Shown here piece by piece: positions 17,924 to 26,470 of a stretch of 64,000 nucleotides of DNA. Within the stretch, counting starts at the first letter, position 1. Each line of letters opens with the position of its first letter. The position numbers were made by a program, and so were the translations under genes. The DNA lies in the NCBI GenBank assembly GCA_029261405.1, contig JAJDBK010000046.1:25249-89248 (forward strand), written 5' to 3'. Below the pieces are notes generated by a model, which worked only from the letters and a program-made list of their open reading frames with translations, had not been told where the DNA came from and made no database searches. The stretch comes from Nitrospinaceae bacterium. GTDB lineage: Bacteria > Nitrospinota_A > UBA7883 > JAJDBK01.

Positions 17924-20488
17924 TTAAAGACCCAGGAGTTGGTATATCATCTTCATGTCTACTGACGCACGGAAAGTATCTGCCAGTCTGTCGAGAGCGC
18001 CATCCATATCGTAACGAGTAACGATAACGCCTTTTGGCGCCAATCCTTTTCGCTCACGTAGCTTATCGATAAACCACCGGCGAAACTCGTCCTGATCGAA
18101 CAGGCCGTGCGGGTACGCGCCCCATGTAGAACCATCGGGCGAGCTTACGCCAACTGTCATACCGTCATCCCGGACAACAGCCGGAACGCAGTTACCGATA
18201 GTGGTTTCGCCGTGATGGATTTCGTATCCGCCGATAGTCATACCCGATTCAAGATGTTTTCCTTGCATGCGGACCAGAGCTTTTTCCGGCATGAGAGTTG
18301 TCTCGGTATCGAGCAGACCAAGGCCCGGCGTCGATCTATCCTCCGACTCAATCCCGTGTGGATCGTTTATACGTTTACCAAGCATCTGGAACCCACCACA
18401 CAGCCCGATTATCATCGCCGACTTTGAACCCGCAAGCTCAGTGATCTTTTTCGCCATACCTGTTCGTTCGAGTTCCATAAGGTCGCCGATAACGTTTTTT
18501 GATCCGGGTAAAACTACCGCATCGGCATGGTTCAGATCATCCGCCGTTTCTGCCGAAACCAATTTTACCTCCGGCTCGAAAGAGAGCGAATCAAAATCGG
18601 TAAAATTCGATGTGCGTGCCAGGCGGACTACGGCGATAGTCACCGAATCGTTTTCAGTCGCAGTGGTAAAACCGTGTCTAAGGGATGTGCGATCCTCCTC
18701 CGGCATGTTGATCTGTTTCATATAAGGTACAACACCGAGAGTCGGGATACCGCAATGCCGTCCTGTGTATTCGATGGCGCTATCGAGAAGGCTTTGATCG
18801 CCCCTGAACTTGTTTATCAGAAACCCCGACAGAATCGACCTCTCCCATTCCGCCATTGTCTCTACGCACCCGATAAACGATGCGAAGACTCCACCCCGAT
18901 CAATATCACCTACAAGGATAGCCCTGGCTCCCGCGTGACGCGCCATCCGCATATTAACGATATCGCTCGCCTTGAGATTGACCTCCGCCGGGGAGCCTGC
19001 GCCCTCCATCACGATTATTTCGTGTTTATCGGCCAGCGTGTCGAATGCGGTTTTTACGATTGCAAAGCCTTTTTCTTTTTTGAATGCGAAGTATTCGGCA
19101 ACGTTCATGGAGCCTGCGGTTTTACCGAGGATGACAACCTGGGCGCCGGTATCGTTTGTCGGTTTCAGCAGGATCGGATTCATCAGCGCAGACGGCTCCA
19201 GACGGCACGCCTGCGCCTGAGTTGCCTGCGCCCGTCCGATCTCGTTTCCGTCGAGGGTGACGTAAGAGTTGAGCGCCATGTTCTGGGACTTAAACGGAGC
19301 CACATCGTAACCGTCCTGATACAAAACCCTGCACAAAGCGGCGGTCATGACGCTTTTACCGGAATCAGAACTTACCCCCTGAAACATTATCGCCGGGGTT
19401 TTAGTTCGGCTCTTTTTTATAATCTTTCCATGCATCGCTTCTATCAGGGCCGCTACCAGCAGTTTATTCTCCGCAGGGGTGCGCACAGCCACACGGAAAT
19501 ATTTTTCGTCGAGACCGGCGAAGTTACCACAGGTGCGGATGGCGATTCTCTTTTCAAGCAGAGCCGTGGCGAGATGGTTTGCGTCAATGCCAGAACGTTC
19601 GATCCGCAATAAAAGGTAGTTCACCTGGCTGTCGAAAATGCGCAGACCGCTTATCCGGTCGATATCCTCAACCAGACTATTACGCCACACAGTAACTTTC
19701 GCGGTGGTCTCCTGAACATATGTATAATCTTTGATGGCCCTCGTTCCAAAAACCTGCGCCAGTGAGTTTACCGACCAGGGTGGCAGGTGGCCCCTGAATT
19801 TTTCGATGAGGGATTTTTCCGCTACAGCAAGTCCCAGCCGCAGTCCGGGTGTGGCGAAAAGTTTTGTAAGGGATATGATGACGATGACGTTCGGTGGGCG
19901 TTTATCCGTTATCGAATCGAAATCCTTTATAAAACCTGCAAACGATTCGTCAACCACAAATGTAGTATCGATGTTCCGCTCCGCCATCTCCCGTATGACC
20001 GTACTCTCCACAGTTTTGCCGGTGGGGTTGTTCGGGTTCCCGATATATACAAGCTCGCCACCCTTGATCCGTTCCTCAAGTCTATTAACATCAAGGTTGA
20101 ACCCTGTATCGGCGAGGAGCGGAAAAGATTCCACCACCAGTCCCGCCCTCTCCGCAGATTGGCGGTAATCGATGTAGGAGGGTTCCGGGATGAGAGCCTT
20201 TGCGCAACCGGTAACCGCTGGCGCAAGGAACAGCAATTCCGTCGATCCGTTTCCGGCTATCACCTGTGCTGGGGGTATGCCTCTCGATTCGGCGAAAGCC
20301 TCCACCAATTCCACGCAGAACGGATCGGGGTAGTTTGCCAATGAAGAGACGGATGCGCTTATGGTCTGACGAAGCCAGTCCGGGAATCCGAGAGGATTCA
20401 GGCTGGCCGAAAAATCGAGGATCTCTCCAACCCGCAATCCTGACGATTTGGTCAATGAGCGAATGTCACCGCCATGATTAAAACTCAT
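17924..20488 (-). CDS. Fused threonine-phosphate decarboxylase (CobD) and cobyric acid synthase (CobQ)
   Basis: An 854-residue two-domain protein. Residues 1-350 are a class I PLP aminotransferase-fold decarboxylase with ILDFSASLNPLG, VIAGNGSTELL, IGNPNNPTGK, the PLP lysine in ISLTKLFATPGLRLG and FRVAVRTPAENK; this is the CobD/CobC type that makes aminopropanol phosphate. Residues about 365-854 are CobQ/CbiP, the glutamine-dependent amidase of adenosylcobyric acid: MFQGVSSDSGKSVMTAALCR, APFKSQNMALNS, GDIDRGGVFAS and the class I amidotransferase domain with GLCGGFQMLG (catalytic Cys) and a late GAYPHGLFD. The two halves are joined without a stop. It overlaps cobT by 3 bases and is the last gene of the operon. 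Confidence 0.93.
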   Translation of the reverse strand: MSFNHGGDIRSLTKSSGLRVGEILDFSASLNPLGFPDWLRQTISASVSSLANYPDPFCVELVEAFAESRGIPPAQVIAGNGSTELLFLAPAVTGCAKALIPEPSYIDYRQSAERAGLVVESFPLLADTGFNLDVNRLEERIKGGELVYIGNPNNPTGKTVESTVIREMAERNIDTTFVVDESFAGFIKDFDSITDKRPPNVIVIISLTKLFATPGLRLGLAVAEKSLIEKFRGHLPPWSVNSLAQVFGTRAIKDYTYVQETTAKVTVWRNSLVEDIDRISGLRIFDSQVNYLLLRIERSGIDANHLATALLEKRIAIRTCGNFAGLDEKYFRVAVRTPAENKLLVAALIEAMHGKIIKKSRTKTPAIMFQGVSSDSGKSVMTAALCRVLYQDGYDVAPFKSQNMALNSYVTLDGNEIGRAQATQAQACRLEPSALMNPILLKPTNDTGAQVVILGKTAGSMNVAEYFAFKKEKGFAIVKTAFDTLADKHEIIVMEGAGSPAEVNLKASDIVNMRMARHAGARAILVGDIDRGGVFASFIGCVETMAEWERSILSGFLINKFRGDQSLLDSAIEYTGRHCGIPTLGVVPYMKQINMPEEDRTSLRHGFTTATENDSVTIAVVRLARTSNFTDFDSLSFEPEVKLVSAETADDLNHADAVVLPGSKNVIGDLMELERTGMAKKITELAGSKSAMIIGLCGGFQMLGKRINDPHGIESEDRSTPGLGLLDTETTLMPEKALVRMQGKHLESGMTIGGYEIHHGETTIGNCVPAVVRDDGMTVGVSSPDGSTWGAYPHGLFDQDEFRRWFIDKLRERKGLAPKGVIVTRYDMDGALDRLADTFRASVDMKMIYQLLGL

Positions 20489-21543
20489 TTATCGGCGCTG
20501 GACACAGCCGCCTCCTCGAAGGTGGCCACCTCCGTCAATACCGCCACCGCCGCGTCCACCACGAGCATCGCCAAGGCTGAACCTGTTCCTTCACCTAACC
20601 GCATGTTCATATCGAGGAGAGGTTTTTTGCCGAGGGTTTCTAGCATTGCGGTATGTCCAGGCTCCACGCTCAAGTGTGATGCGATCATATAATCGAGCGA
20701 TTGTGGCGCGATGGTTTTTGCGATCAGGGCGGCGGCGGTGGAAATAAATCCGTCTATGAGCACAGGTTTTTTAAGTGATGCGGCGCCAAGGATCAACCCT
20801 GCGATTCCGCCTATCTCAAACCCACCGACTTTGGCCAAAATATCAACACCATCGTTTTTGTCAGGTCTGTTGACATCGAGAATATTTTTGATGACCCCGA
20901 TTTTCTTCTTTAGCTGGTCGTCGTCAAGACCTGTTCCCCTGCCGGTAACGGTGGCCGGATTTTCACCCGTTATGGTAGCAATAATCGCGCTACTGGGGGT
21001 GGTGTTGCCGATCCCCATATCACCTGTGCCAAAGATGTCCGTGTCGTTGGCAAGCTCCTGCGCCACTTTAATACCAGCTGTAATGGAGCGGATGGCGTCG
21101 TCACGCGACATCGCCGGGCCTTTTGCTATGTTGGCCGTTCCCATCCCGATTTTTCTGTTCATTATTTTTCCGTCGAGAGTTTTTAAGTCTGCGTTCACCC
21201 CCATATCGACCACCACCACACGAGCGCCCGACAATCCTGCGATTGCGTTTACACCAGCGCCACCGTTGACGAAATTAAAAATCATCTGGGGAGTCACCTC
21301 CGCCGGAAAGAGACTCACGCCTTCCGTAGTTACACCATGATCGCCCGCCATCGTAACCACCGTCTTGCGCGAAACAGGGGGGGGAGACTGGCCGGTCATG
21401 CCGGCTAGATCTACGGCCAGGTCCATCAACCTGCCGAGCGCCCAGTGCGGCATCGTAAGTTTATCGAGCCTCGCCTTCGCCTTCTCACGGGCGTTTTGAT
21501 CTGACGCTACTATCTGTGCAACAGTCTTTTCCAATAGATTCAT
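20485..21543 (-). CDS. cobT: Nicotinate-nucleotide--dimethylbenzimidazole phosphoribosyltransferase CobT
   Basis: CobT activates the lower-ligand base as its alpha-ribazole phosphate. The 352-residue protein has the family motifs MAGDHGVTTEGVSLFP, NFVNGGAGVNAIA, GTGDMGIGNTTPSSAI and, near the C-terminus, LDMNMRLGEGTGSALAM. The latter contains the catalytic Glu. The start is set at 21543, after an AGGGAGA ribosome site; the upstream in-frame ATG at 21615 would lie inside cobO. It starts 14 bases after the cobO stop and ends 3 bases into the CobD-CobQ gene. Confidence 0.95.
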   Translation of the reverse strand: MNLLEKTVAQIVASDQNAREKAKARLDKLTMPHWALGRLMDLAVDLAGMTGQSPPPVSRKTVVTMAGDHGVTTEGVSLFPAEVTPQMIFNFVNGGAGVNAIAGLSGARVVVVDMGVNADLKTLDGKIMNRKIGMGTANIAKGPAMSRDDAIRSITAGIKVAQELANDTDIFGTGDMGIGNTTPSSAIIATITGENPATVTGRGTGLDDDQLKKKIGVIKNILDVNRPDKNDGVDILAKVGGFEIGGIAGLILGAASLKKPVLIDGFISTAAALIAKTIAPQSLDYMIASHLSVEPGHTAMLETLGKKPLLDMNMRLGEGTGSALAMLVVDAAVAVLTEVATFEEAAVSSADK

Positions 21544-21557
21544 GAATTCTCCCTTTG

Positions 21558-22088
21558 TTAGTAGTCCATACATTTCTGAGCCGAAATCCCTGCTTTCATC
21601 GGGTGTTTTATACACTCCATGCTCGTTACCATGTCCGCTTTTTCTATCAGCCGTTCCGGCGCCCCGCGACCTGTCAGAATCAGGTGGGTGGTTTTGGGGC
21701 GCAGGTCGATGAGCCGTTCTACACTTTCGACATCCACGAGGTTCGCTTTTAACGCATAAAGAATTTCATCGAGTACAACTACCGCGTAGTCTCCCGATCT
21801 CAATGCGGTTTCAGCCAACTCCATCCCCTCAAGAGCGCATCTCACATGCTCTTCGTGCGGGGTATCGGGCAACCATGTGAATCCCTTGCCGGTCATGACG
21901 ATATCAAGGTCGGGCGCAAGTCTCTCCGACATGACGTGTTCACCACAGTTGGTTGTTCCTTTGATAAACTGGATCACCTTACACTTGCCACCGTGTCCCA
22001 TCGCGCGCAATGTCACTCCCAAAGCCGCAGAAGTTTTTCCCTTACCATCGCCTGTAAAAATTGCCGTGATCCCGATAAAATCAGGCAC
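21558..22088 (-). CDS. cobO: Cob(I)yrinic acid a,c-diamide adenosyltransferase (CobO/BtuR type)
   Basis: This ATP:corrinoid adenosyltransferase attaches the upper 5'-deoxyadenosyl ligand. The 176-residue version has the modified P-loop FTGDGKGKTSAALG and the typical KVIQFIKG, VVLDEILYAL and LILTGRGAPERL segments. The start is placed at GTG 22088, which has GGAG 7 bases upstream. It overlaps the cbiJ stop by 8 bases; ATG 22115 would overlap cbiJ more and add MSLKNWRCP. Family members normally begin close to the ATP loop, which favours the shorter form. Confidence 0.93.
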   Translation of the reverse strand: MPDFIGITAIFTGDGKGKTSAALGVTLRAMGHGGKCKVIQFIKGTTNCGEHVMSERLAPDLDIVMTGKGFTWLPDTPHEEHVRCALEGMELAETALRSGDYAVVVLDEILYALKANLVDVESVERLIDLRPKTTHLILTGRGAPERLIEKADMVTSMECIKHPMKAGISAQKCMDY

Positions 22089-22851
22089 GGGACATCTCCA
22101 GTTTTTTAAACTCATTGATCAGACCATCAATGGTCTCGAACAGCCCTGCGCCTTTATCCACAGGGCTTCTGACGACAATCAGTTCACAACCGGCCTCTTT
22201 CGCGGCTTCGACCTTCTCCCCTACCCCTCCGGCTTTACCGCTCTCCTTGGTGACAATAACGCCTATGTCGTACTGTTTGATCTGCTCAAGATTATCGTCA
22301 ACGGAGAAGGGGCCACGCCTGGCAATGACGAGGGAAGTGTCGAGTCCCGCCTCTCTGCAAGCGGATATCGACGGTCCGTAATCAAGAACCCTGGCTATCA
22401 ATGGCGTTCCTGTCTCTCTGGACCACCAGGCGTAAGGTTCAAGAACTTTCGAACCGGTGGTGGTCAGGACCGGCCTGCCGAACGAGAAGGCCAACTTCGC
22501 CGCCCCCTCATGATCGTCAGCCCAATGGATCTTGTCGCAATCGTAGTCGAGCCTCGGCCTGATAAATGTAAGATAAGGAATGGTCAGTTCCTCTGCGGCT
22601 TTCCTGGCGTTTTCACGAACTATGGTAGCGAAAGGGTGTGTTACATCTATTACAGCCACGACTCCGTTATCACGGATCAGAGTCACCAGCTCGTCATATT
22701 GCAGTCTGCCAGACCTTCTTCTTATCGACGGGTGAGAGCCTGTGGCAAGTTCAATTTCTGTGGCGGTGGAAACCAGTACCGCATATCCAAGGGTAGCAAT
22801 TCGTTCGGCCACTTCGGCGGTATGGCTCGTTCCCCCAAGCAGAAGGATCAT
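22081..22851 (-). CDS. cbiJ: Cobalt-precorrin-6A reductase CbiJ/CobK
   Basis: The enzyme reduces a double bond of the (cobalt-)precorrin-6A ring with NAD(P)H. The 256-residue protein begins with the nucleotide-binding MILLLGGTSHTAEVAERI and has VIDVTHPFATIVRENA, LTTGSKVLEPY in the related form LTTTGSKVLEPY, and VTKESGKAGGVGEKV near the end. It lies between cbiH and cobO with small overlaps, as expected for a corrin-ring cluster. Confidence 0.93.
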   Translation of the reverse strand: MILLLGGTSHTAEVAERIATLGYAVLVSTATEIELATGSHPSIRRRSGRLQYDELVTLIRDNGVVAVIDVTHPFATIVRENARKAAEELTIPYLTFIRPRLDYDCDKIHWADDHEGAAKLAFSFGRPVLTTTGSKVLEPYAWWSRETGTPLIARVLDYGPSISACREAGLDTSLVIARRGPFSVDDNLEQIKQYDIGVIVTKESGKAGGVGEKVEAAKEAGCELIVVRSPVDKGAGLFETIDGLINEFKKLEMSRA

Positions 22852-23591
22852 ATAACATAACCCCTCGGATTTACTACCAGGCCGTTTATAACCTTCGTGT
22901 CGCTGTTGCCGATAATAACGGTGGTGCGCATGGCTATTTCCTCTTCGAGAAACCGATCCAGCGTGGTGATAACTTTCCGTTCTTCATCAAGGCCGATAGA
23001 GTCGCATATGCCAACCGGTGTCGAACCGTCCCGGTATTTCAGAAAGATTTCAGCCGCCTCGGCAAGCTGAGCTACCCGTTTTTTGCTTTTTGGATTGTAG
23101 AGCGCCACCACAAGGTCGGCTACCGCCACAGCCTCAAGCCGCTTTTTTATCATCTCCCACGGGACAAGAAGATCGCTTAAACTTATGGCGGCAAAATCGA
23201 GAGCCAGTGGCGCTCCCAACAATGCGCCCGCTGAACTGGCCGCTGTAACTCCGGGTACGAACTCCATTGGAACGTTAAAACCGAGGCTCTCGTTAAGCTC
23301 AATTGCTAAACCCGCCATGCCGTATATACCCGCGTCACCGCTTGAGATCAACGCCACGTCGGCGCCATCCGCGGCGCGTTGCAGGGCCGCCTTCACCCGT
23401 TCAACCTCCCCGGTCATGCCGGATGAGACGAGCTCTTTACCTGTAGTCAAGTCTTCAACAAGAGCGAGGTATTTTGTATACCCGGCCACAACAGAACATT
23501 TTTCTATTACCATCTCAGCGCGTCTTGTCCGGTCCACGGAGCCACCCGGCCCTATACCAACAACGTACAGTTTTCCGGTTTTGTTCGTCAT
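22848..23591 (-). CDS. cbiH: Precorrin-3B C17-methyltransferase CbiH
   Basis: CbiH methylates C17 and contracts the ring to form cobalt-precorrin-4. The 247-residue tetrapyrrole methylase has LYVVGIGPGGSVDRT, VVAGYTKYLALVEDL, ALISSGDAGIYGMAG, EFVPGVTAASSAGALLGAP and VALYNPKSKKR. Only the methylase domain is present; there is no extra iron-sulfur or CbiG fusion. It overlaps cbiG by 4 bases (ATGA) and cbiJ by 4 bases. Confidence 0.95.
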   Translation of the reverse strand: MTNKTGKLYVVGIGPGGSVDRTRRAEMVIEKCSVVAGYTKYLALVEDLTTGKELVSSGMTGEVERVKAALQRAADGADVALISSGDAGIYGMAGLAIELNESLGFNVPMEFVPGVTAASSAGALLGAPLALDFAAISLSDLLVPWEMIKKRLEAVAVADLVVALYNPKSKKRVAQLAEAAEIFLKYRDGSTPVGICDSIGLDEERKVITTLDRFLEEEIAMRTTVIIGNSDTKVINGLVVNPRGYVI

Positions 23592-24361
23592 ACTATCCTC
23601 TCTTTTGCGATAGCCACTGTCACGCCATCGTATTTCCGTTTTGCAAGAATCAGTTCAGTCCGTTTCCCCGCCAACAGGGCGGAAGGCTCCGCTACAGCCG
23701 GCAGTCCCACTTTTCTCTTTACGAACTCCGACTCCTCAAACGAATAGCAGGTGTTCCGAACCTCGTCGGATGAAACAAACCTTACAGGCGCACCGAGAGT
23801 TTTGGCGGCGGCCAGAAGTCCTTCCTCGTCGGATTTGATATCAACACTGGCTATCATGCGCACGTGTTCGATCTTTTCACCCGCTTCGGCAAGCGCTTTG
23901 TTAATCGAGTCGATTATCGATTCCTTATCTTTTCCCCTCTTGAGGCCAACGCCTACTATCAGGTTTTTTACAGCTTCAGTTGTAGCGCTTATCACCGGCT
24001 CTGCGAAGATAGCGTTTCCGACAGCGAAGGCCAGATCGTTGGCGCCTCCTTCATGACCGCTTAACAGACTTATGGCGTGTCGTCCACCAACATCAACCAC
24101 AACCACAGCCGGATCGGTCTTTTTAGATTTTATGACGGTCGATAAAGCGCGGACCACCGCACCGCACGGGGCCACATAGACAATACCACCGTAGTCGTTG
24201 AATATTTTTCTCGTCAGTTCCACAACGCTTGCAAACCGGAAACACGCAAGGTCGGTCTCCGCCGATTCGTGAATGTAGATATCCGCTGTGGCAAAACTGT
24301 TTTTCAGCCCTCCAATTACCTTCGCGCCCTCTTTCGACAATGTTATTAACGCAAGTTTCAA
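23588..24361 (-). CDS. cbiG: Cobalt-precorrin-5A hydrolase CbiG
   Basis: CbiG opens the delta-lactone of cobalt-precorrin-5A and releases acetaldehyde; it belongs to the oxygen-independent route. The product has 257 residues when started at TTG 24361, 2 bases beyond the cbiF stop. That start gives LKLALITLSKEGAKV, the usual CbiG N-terminus; the longer open frame upstream is out of character and overlaps cbiF. Visible motifs include GIVYVAPCGAVVRAL, VVVVDVGGRHAISLLSGHEGGAN, and the C-terminal domain VGVGLKRGKDKESI. It is shorter than many homologues, mainly in the middle. Confidence 0.9.
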   Translation of the reverse strand: MKLALITLSKEGAKVIGGLKNSFATADIYIHESAETDLACFRFASVVELTRKIFNDYGGIVYVAPCGAVVRALSTVIKSKKTDPAVVVVDVGGRHAISLLSGHEGGANDLAFAVGNAIFAEPVISATTEAVKNLIVGVGLKRGKDKESIIDSINKALAEAGEKIEHVRMIASVDIKSDEEGLLAAAKTLGAPVRFVSSDEVRNTCYSFEESEFVKRKVGLPAVAEPSALLAGKRTELILAKRKYDGVTVAIAKERIV

Positions 24362-24363
24362 TC

Positions 24364-25119
24364 TTAAGCTCCCTTCCGGTATTCGTGGGAGAACGACTTG
24401 TCGTAGAGGAGGGAGACAGCCTCGTTCCCCACGCCTATAGCCTGCCCGACGATAATCATGGCGGTCTTTTTTATCCCGGACAACGAAACTTTCACTCCGA
24501 TATTGTTGAGGGTTCCTTCTACAATCAGTTGGTCGGGCCACGACGCTCTATAGACCACAGCCACCGGCGCATCCGGGCCGTAACTGACTTTCAGTTTTTC
24601 CGCAAGGTCACCGATCATTGAGACAGAAAGGAATATGCAAAGGGTGGACTTCGACTCTGCGAGCCTTTGCATAGACTGCTCATCCGGAACGGGAGTTTTC
24701 CCCGCCATCCGGGTCAATATAATTGTCTGGGAGACTTCAGGGGCGGTCAGCTCTTTTTTAATCGCGGCGGCGGCGGCCTGAAACGAACTTACACCCGGGA
24801 CAACCTCATAATCGATTCCGAGTTTATCGAGGGCTCTCATCTGTTCACCGATGGCGCCGTATATCGAAGGATCACCGGTGTGAAGACGAACAACATCCAC
24901 TCCCCGGTTCTTCGCATCCTTGAACACCGCCACTATCGAGGCAAGATCCATGCCCGCCGAGTCATGTTTATCCGCATCCTCAGCAATCAGGTCGATAACT
25001 TCGTTACTCACAAGCGAGCCGGCGTAGACACAGACCGCGCAGGTGGTGAGCAGTTTGTGAGCCTTGACAGTGAGCAGTTCAGGATCACCCGGCCCCGCTC
25101 CGACGAAACGGACCTTCAT
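24364..25119 (-). CDS. cbiF: Cobalt-precorrin-4 C11-methyltransferase CbiF
   Basis: CbiF methylates C11 of cobalt-precorrin-4. The 251-residue tetrapyrrole methylase has VRFVGAGPGDPELLTVKA, VYAGSLVSNEVIDL, VVRLHTGDPSIYGAIGEQ, EVVPGVSSFQAAAAAI and a later MIIVGQAIG. The HTGDPS and PGVSSFQAAAA motifs are characteristic of this methylase type. It overlaps cbiL by 4 bases and runs into the TTG start of cbiG after 2 bases. Confidence 0.95.
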   Translation of the reverse strand: MKVRFVGAGPGDPELLTVKAHKLLTTCAVCVYAGSLVSNEVIDLIAEDADKHDSAGMDLASIVAVFKDAKNRGVDVVRLHTGDPSIYGAIGEQMRALDKLGIDYEVVPGVSSFQAAAAAIKKELTAPEVSQTIILTRMAGKTPVPDEQSMQRLAESKSTLCIFLSVSMIGDLAEKLKVSYGPDAPVAVVYRASWPDQLIVEGTLNNIGVKVSLSGIKKTAMIIVGQAIGVGNEAVSLLYDKSFSHEYRKGA

Positions 25120-25841
25120 GAACTTTGCGCCCCCGTATGAATAAGAATGGACGATAGATAACCTGTCTTCGCAGATTTTCCAAACAGCTTTTTCAGATCG
25201 GTTTCAACCATCTGGTTATTCATTCCGGCGTGGGCGACAAAAACTGAATTGTCGATTACATCAAGTTCGTCAAGAAGTTCCAACACCTGTTGCAGTCTTT
25301 TTCCGACTTTCATTAAAGCGATAGAACCGCCGCGCAATATCGCATCGCGCAACACGTCAAGATCGTCGGAAGCGGGTACGATGGTCACAAGCTCTTTTCT
25401 CTCCCCTACGGGAAACCCGGTAAGGGCCGCCACTGCGCATATAGCGGTCACTCCGGGGATGGTAACAACCTTTATGTCAGGTTCGATTCGTTTTACCGCC
25501 CGCAGAAGATATATATATGTCGAGTAGAGAAGCGGGTCGCCCAGAGTGACAAAACATGCGTCTTCACCGGTCCTGATGATATCCACTATTTTTTCAGCCG
25601 ACTCGTTCCATCGTTTCTCAAGTTCACTTTTGTCTGTTACCATCGGGAAGACAAGTTCGGTAACATGTGTACCTGCGCTGATATAAGGTTTCACTATATC
25701 GAAGGCCACGCTGTCGGCTTTGACTTTCGCTATGGGAACAAAAAGATATTTTGTTTCTCCTATCAGTCGCGCTCCCTTGACGGTTATAAGCTCCGAGTCG
25801 CCCGGACCAACGCCGATTCCGTAAAAGGCACCACCGCTCAT
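25116..25841 (-). CDS. cbiL: Cobalt-precorrin-2 C20-methyltransferase CbiL
   Basis: CbiL methylates C20 of cobalt-precorrin-2, the first step after cobalt insertion in the anaerobic route. The 241-residue protein starts FYGIGVGPGDSELITVKGAR and has YLFVPIAK, FVTLGDPLLYSTYIYLL and IPGVTAICAVAALTGFPV. The VGPGD and TLGDPLLYST motifs fit this family. It has 4-base overlaps with both cbiE and cbiF. Confidence 0.94.
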   Translation of the reverse strand: MSGGAFYGIGVGPGDSELITVKGARLIGETKYLFVPIAKVKADSVAFDIVKPYISAGTHVTELVFPMVTDKSELEKRWNESAEKIVDIIRTGEDACFVTLGDPLLYSTYIYLLRAVKRIEPDIKVVTIPGVTAICAVAALTGFPVGERKELVTIVPASDDLDVLRDAILRGGSIALMKVGKRLQQVLELLDELDVIDNSVFVAHAGMNNQMVETDLKKLFGKSAKTGYLSSILIHTGAQSS

Positions 25842-26470
25842 TTCAATAGCTCCTTGTCGATAAAAAGCACGATAGTCCGCGAAACCAGAATGACGGTCTG
25901 CAAACGATCAACTGTCATCTCCGAAACCCGCTCATACTCAAGCCCCAGGTTTTCACATACGATCACCGCTCGGTCATCCCCCAGTTTTCTGGCGAAACCG
26001 CGTATCCAGTCGAGCGCCTCCTCCCGTCCACCGAGGACAGCGATTTTTCCTCTACTCTTATAACTTTCGATATCTATCTCAGGATCGCCAGCGTGGGCGC
26101 TTATGATGGCGGTGTCCTCCCAGGGGAGACCGACCTTGGCGAAGGCCACCTGTACGGAGCTTATGCCAGGAATAATCACACAAGCGTCCCGACCAAACTT
26201 GCTGAGCACAGGCTTGGCCAGAGAGAACATTCCGGGATCGCCGGTTACCATGAGTACGGTATCGCCAAGGCTACGTTTTTCGCTTATAACTTCAAGGGTC
26301 TTCCTGACGCTGGCGCCAATATCTATCTTTTCCGCTTTTGCGTCGGGGACAATTTCAAAAAGACGTTTATTTCCTATCAGGAAATCAGCCTTCGAAACAG
26401 CGTCAAGCCCCGCCACGGTCATATAGTCAATTGAACCAGGCCCACAACCTACAATCGTTATCTTATCCAT
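25838..26470 (-). CDS. cbiE: Cobalt-precorrin-7 C5-methyltransferase CbiE
   Basis: CbiE methylates C5. The 210-residue product has ITIVGCGPGSIDYMTV, FLIGNKRLFEIV, VLMVTGDPGMFSLAKPVL and IPGISSVQVAFAKVGLPW. It ends at the usual CbiE boundary with no CbiT domain attached, whereas CobL and many CbiE/T proteins are fused. No CbiT (C15-methyltransferase and decarboxylase) is found elsewhere in the operon. The ATG overlaps the end of cbiD by 13 bases. Confidence 0.94.
   Translation of the reverse strand: MDKITIVGCGPGSIDYMTVAGLDAVSKADFLIGNKRLFEIVPDAKAEKIDIGASVRKTLEVISEKRSLGDTVLMVTGDPGMFSLAKPVLSKFGRDACVIIPGISSVQVAFAKVGLPWEDTAIISAHAGDPEIDIESYKSRGKIAVLGGREEALDWIRGFARKLGDDRAVIVCENLGLEYERVSEMTVDRLQTVILVSRTIVLFIDKELLK

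Noticed and set aside
18527..19612. 361-codon plus-strand frame opposite the CobD-CobQ gene
   Set aside because: It is a shadow of the minus-strand fusion gene, with low-complexity content and no ribosome site.
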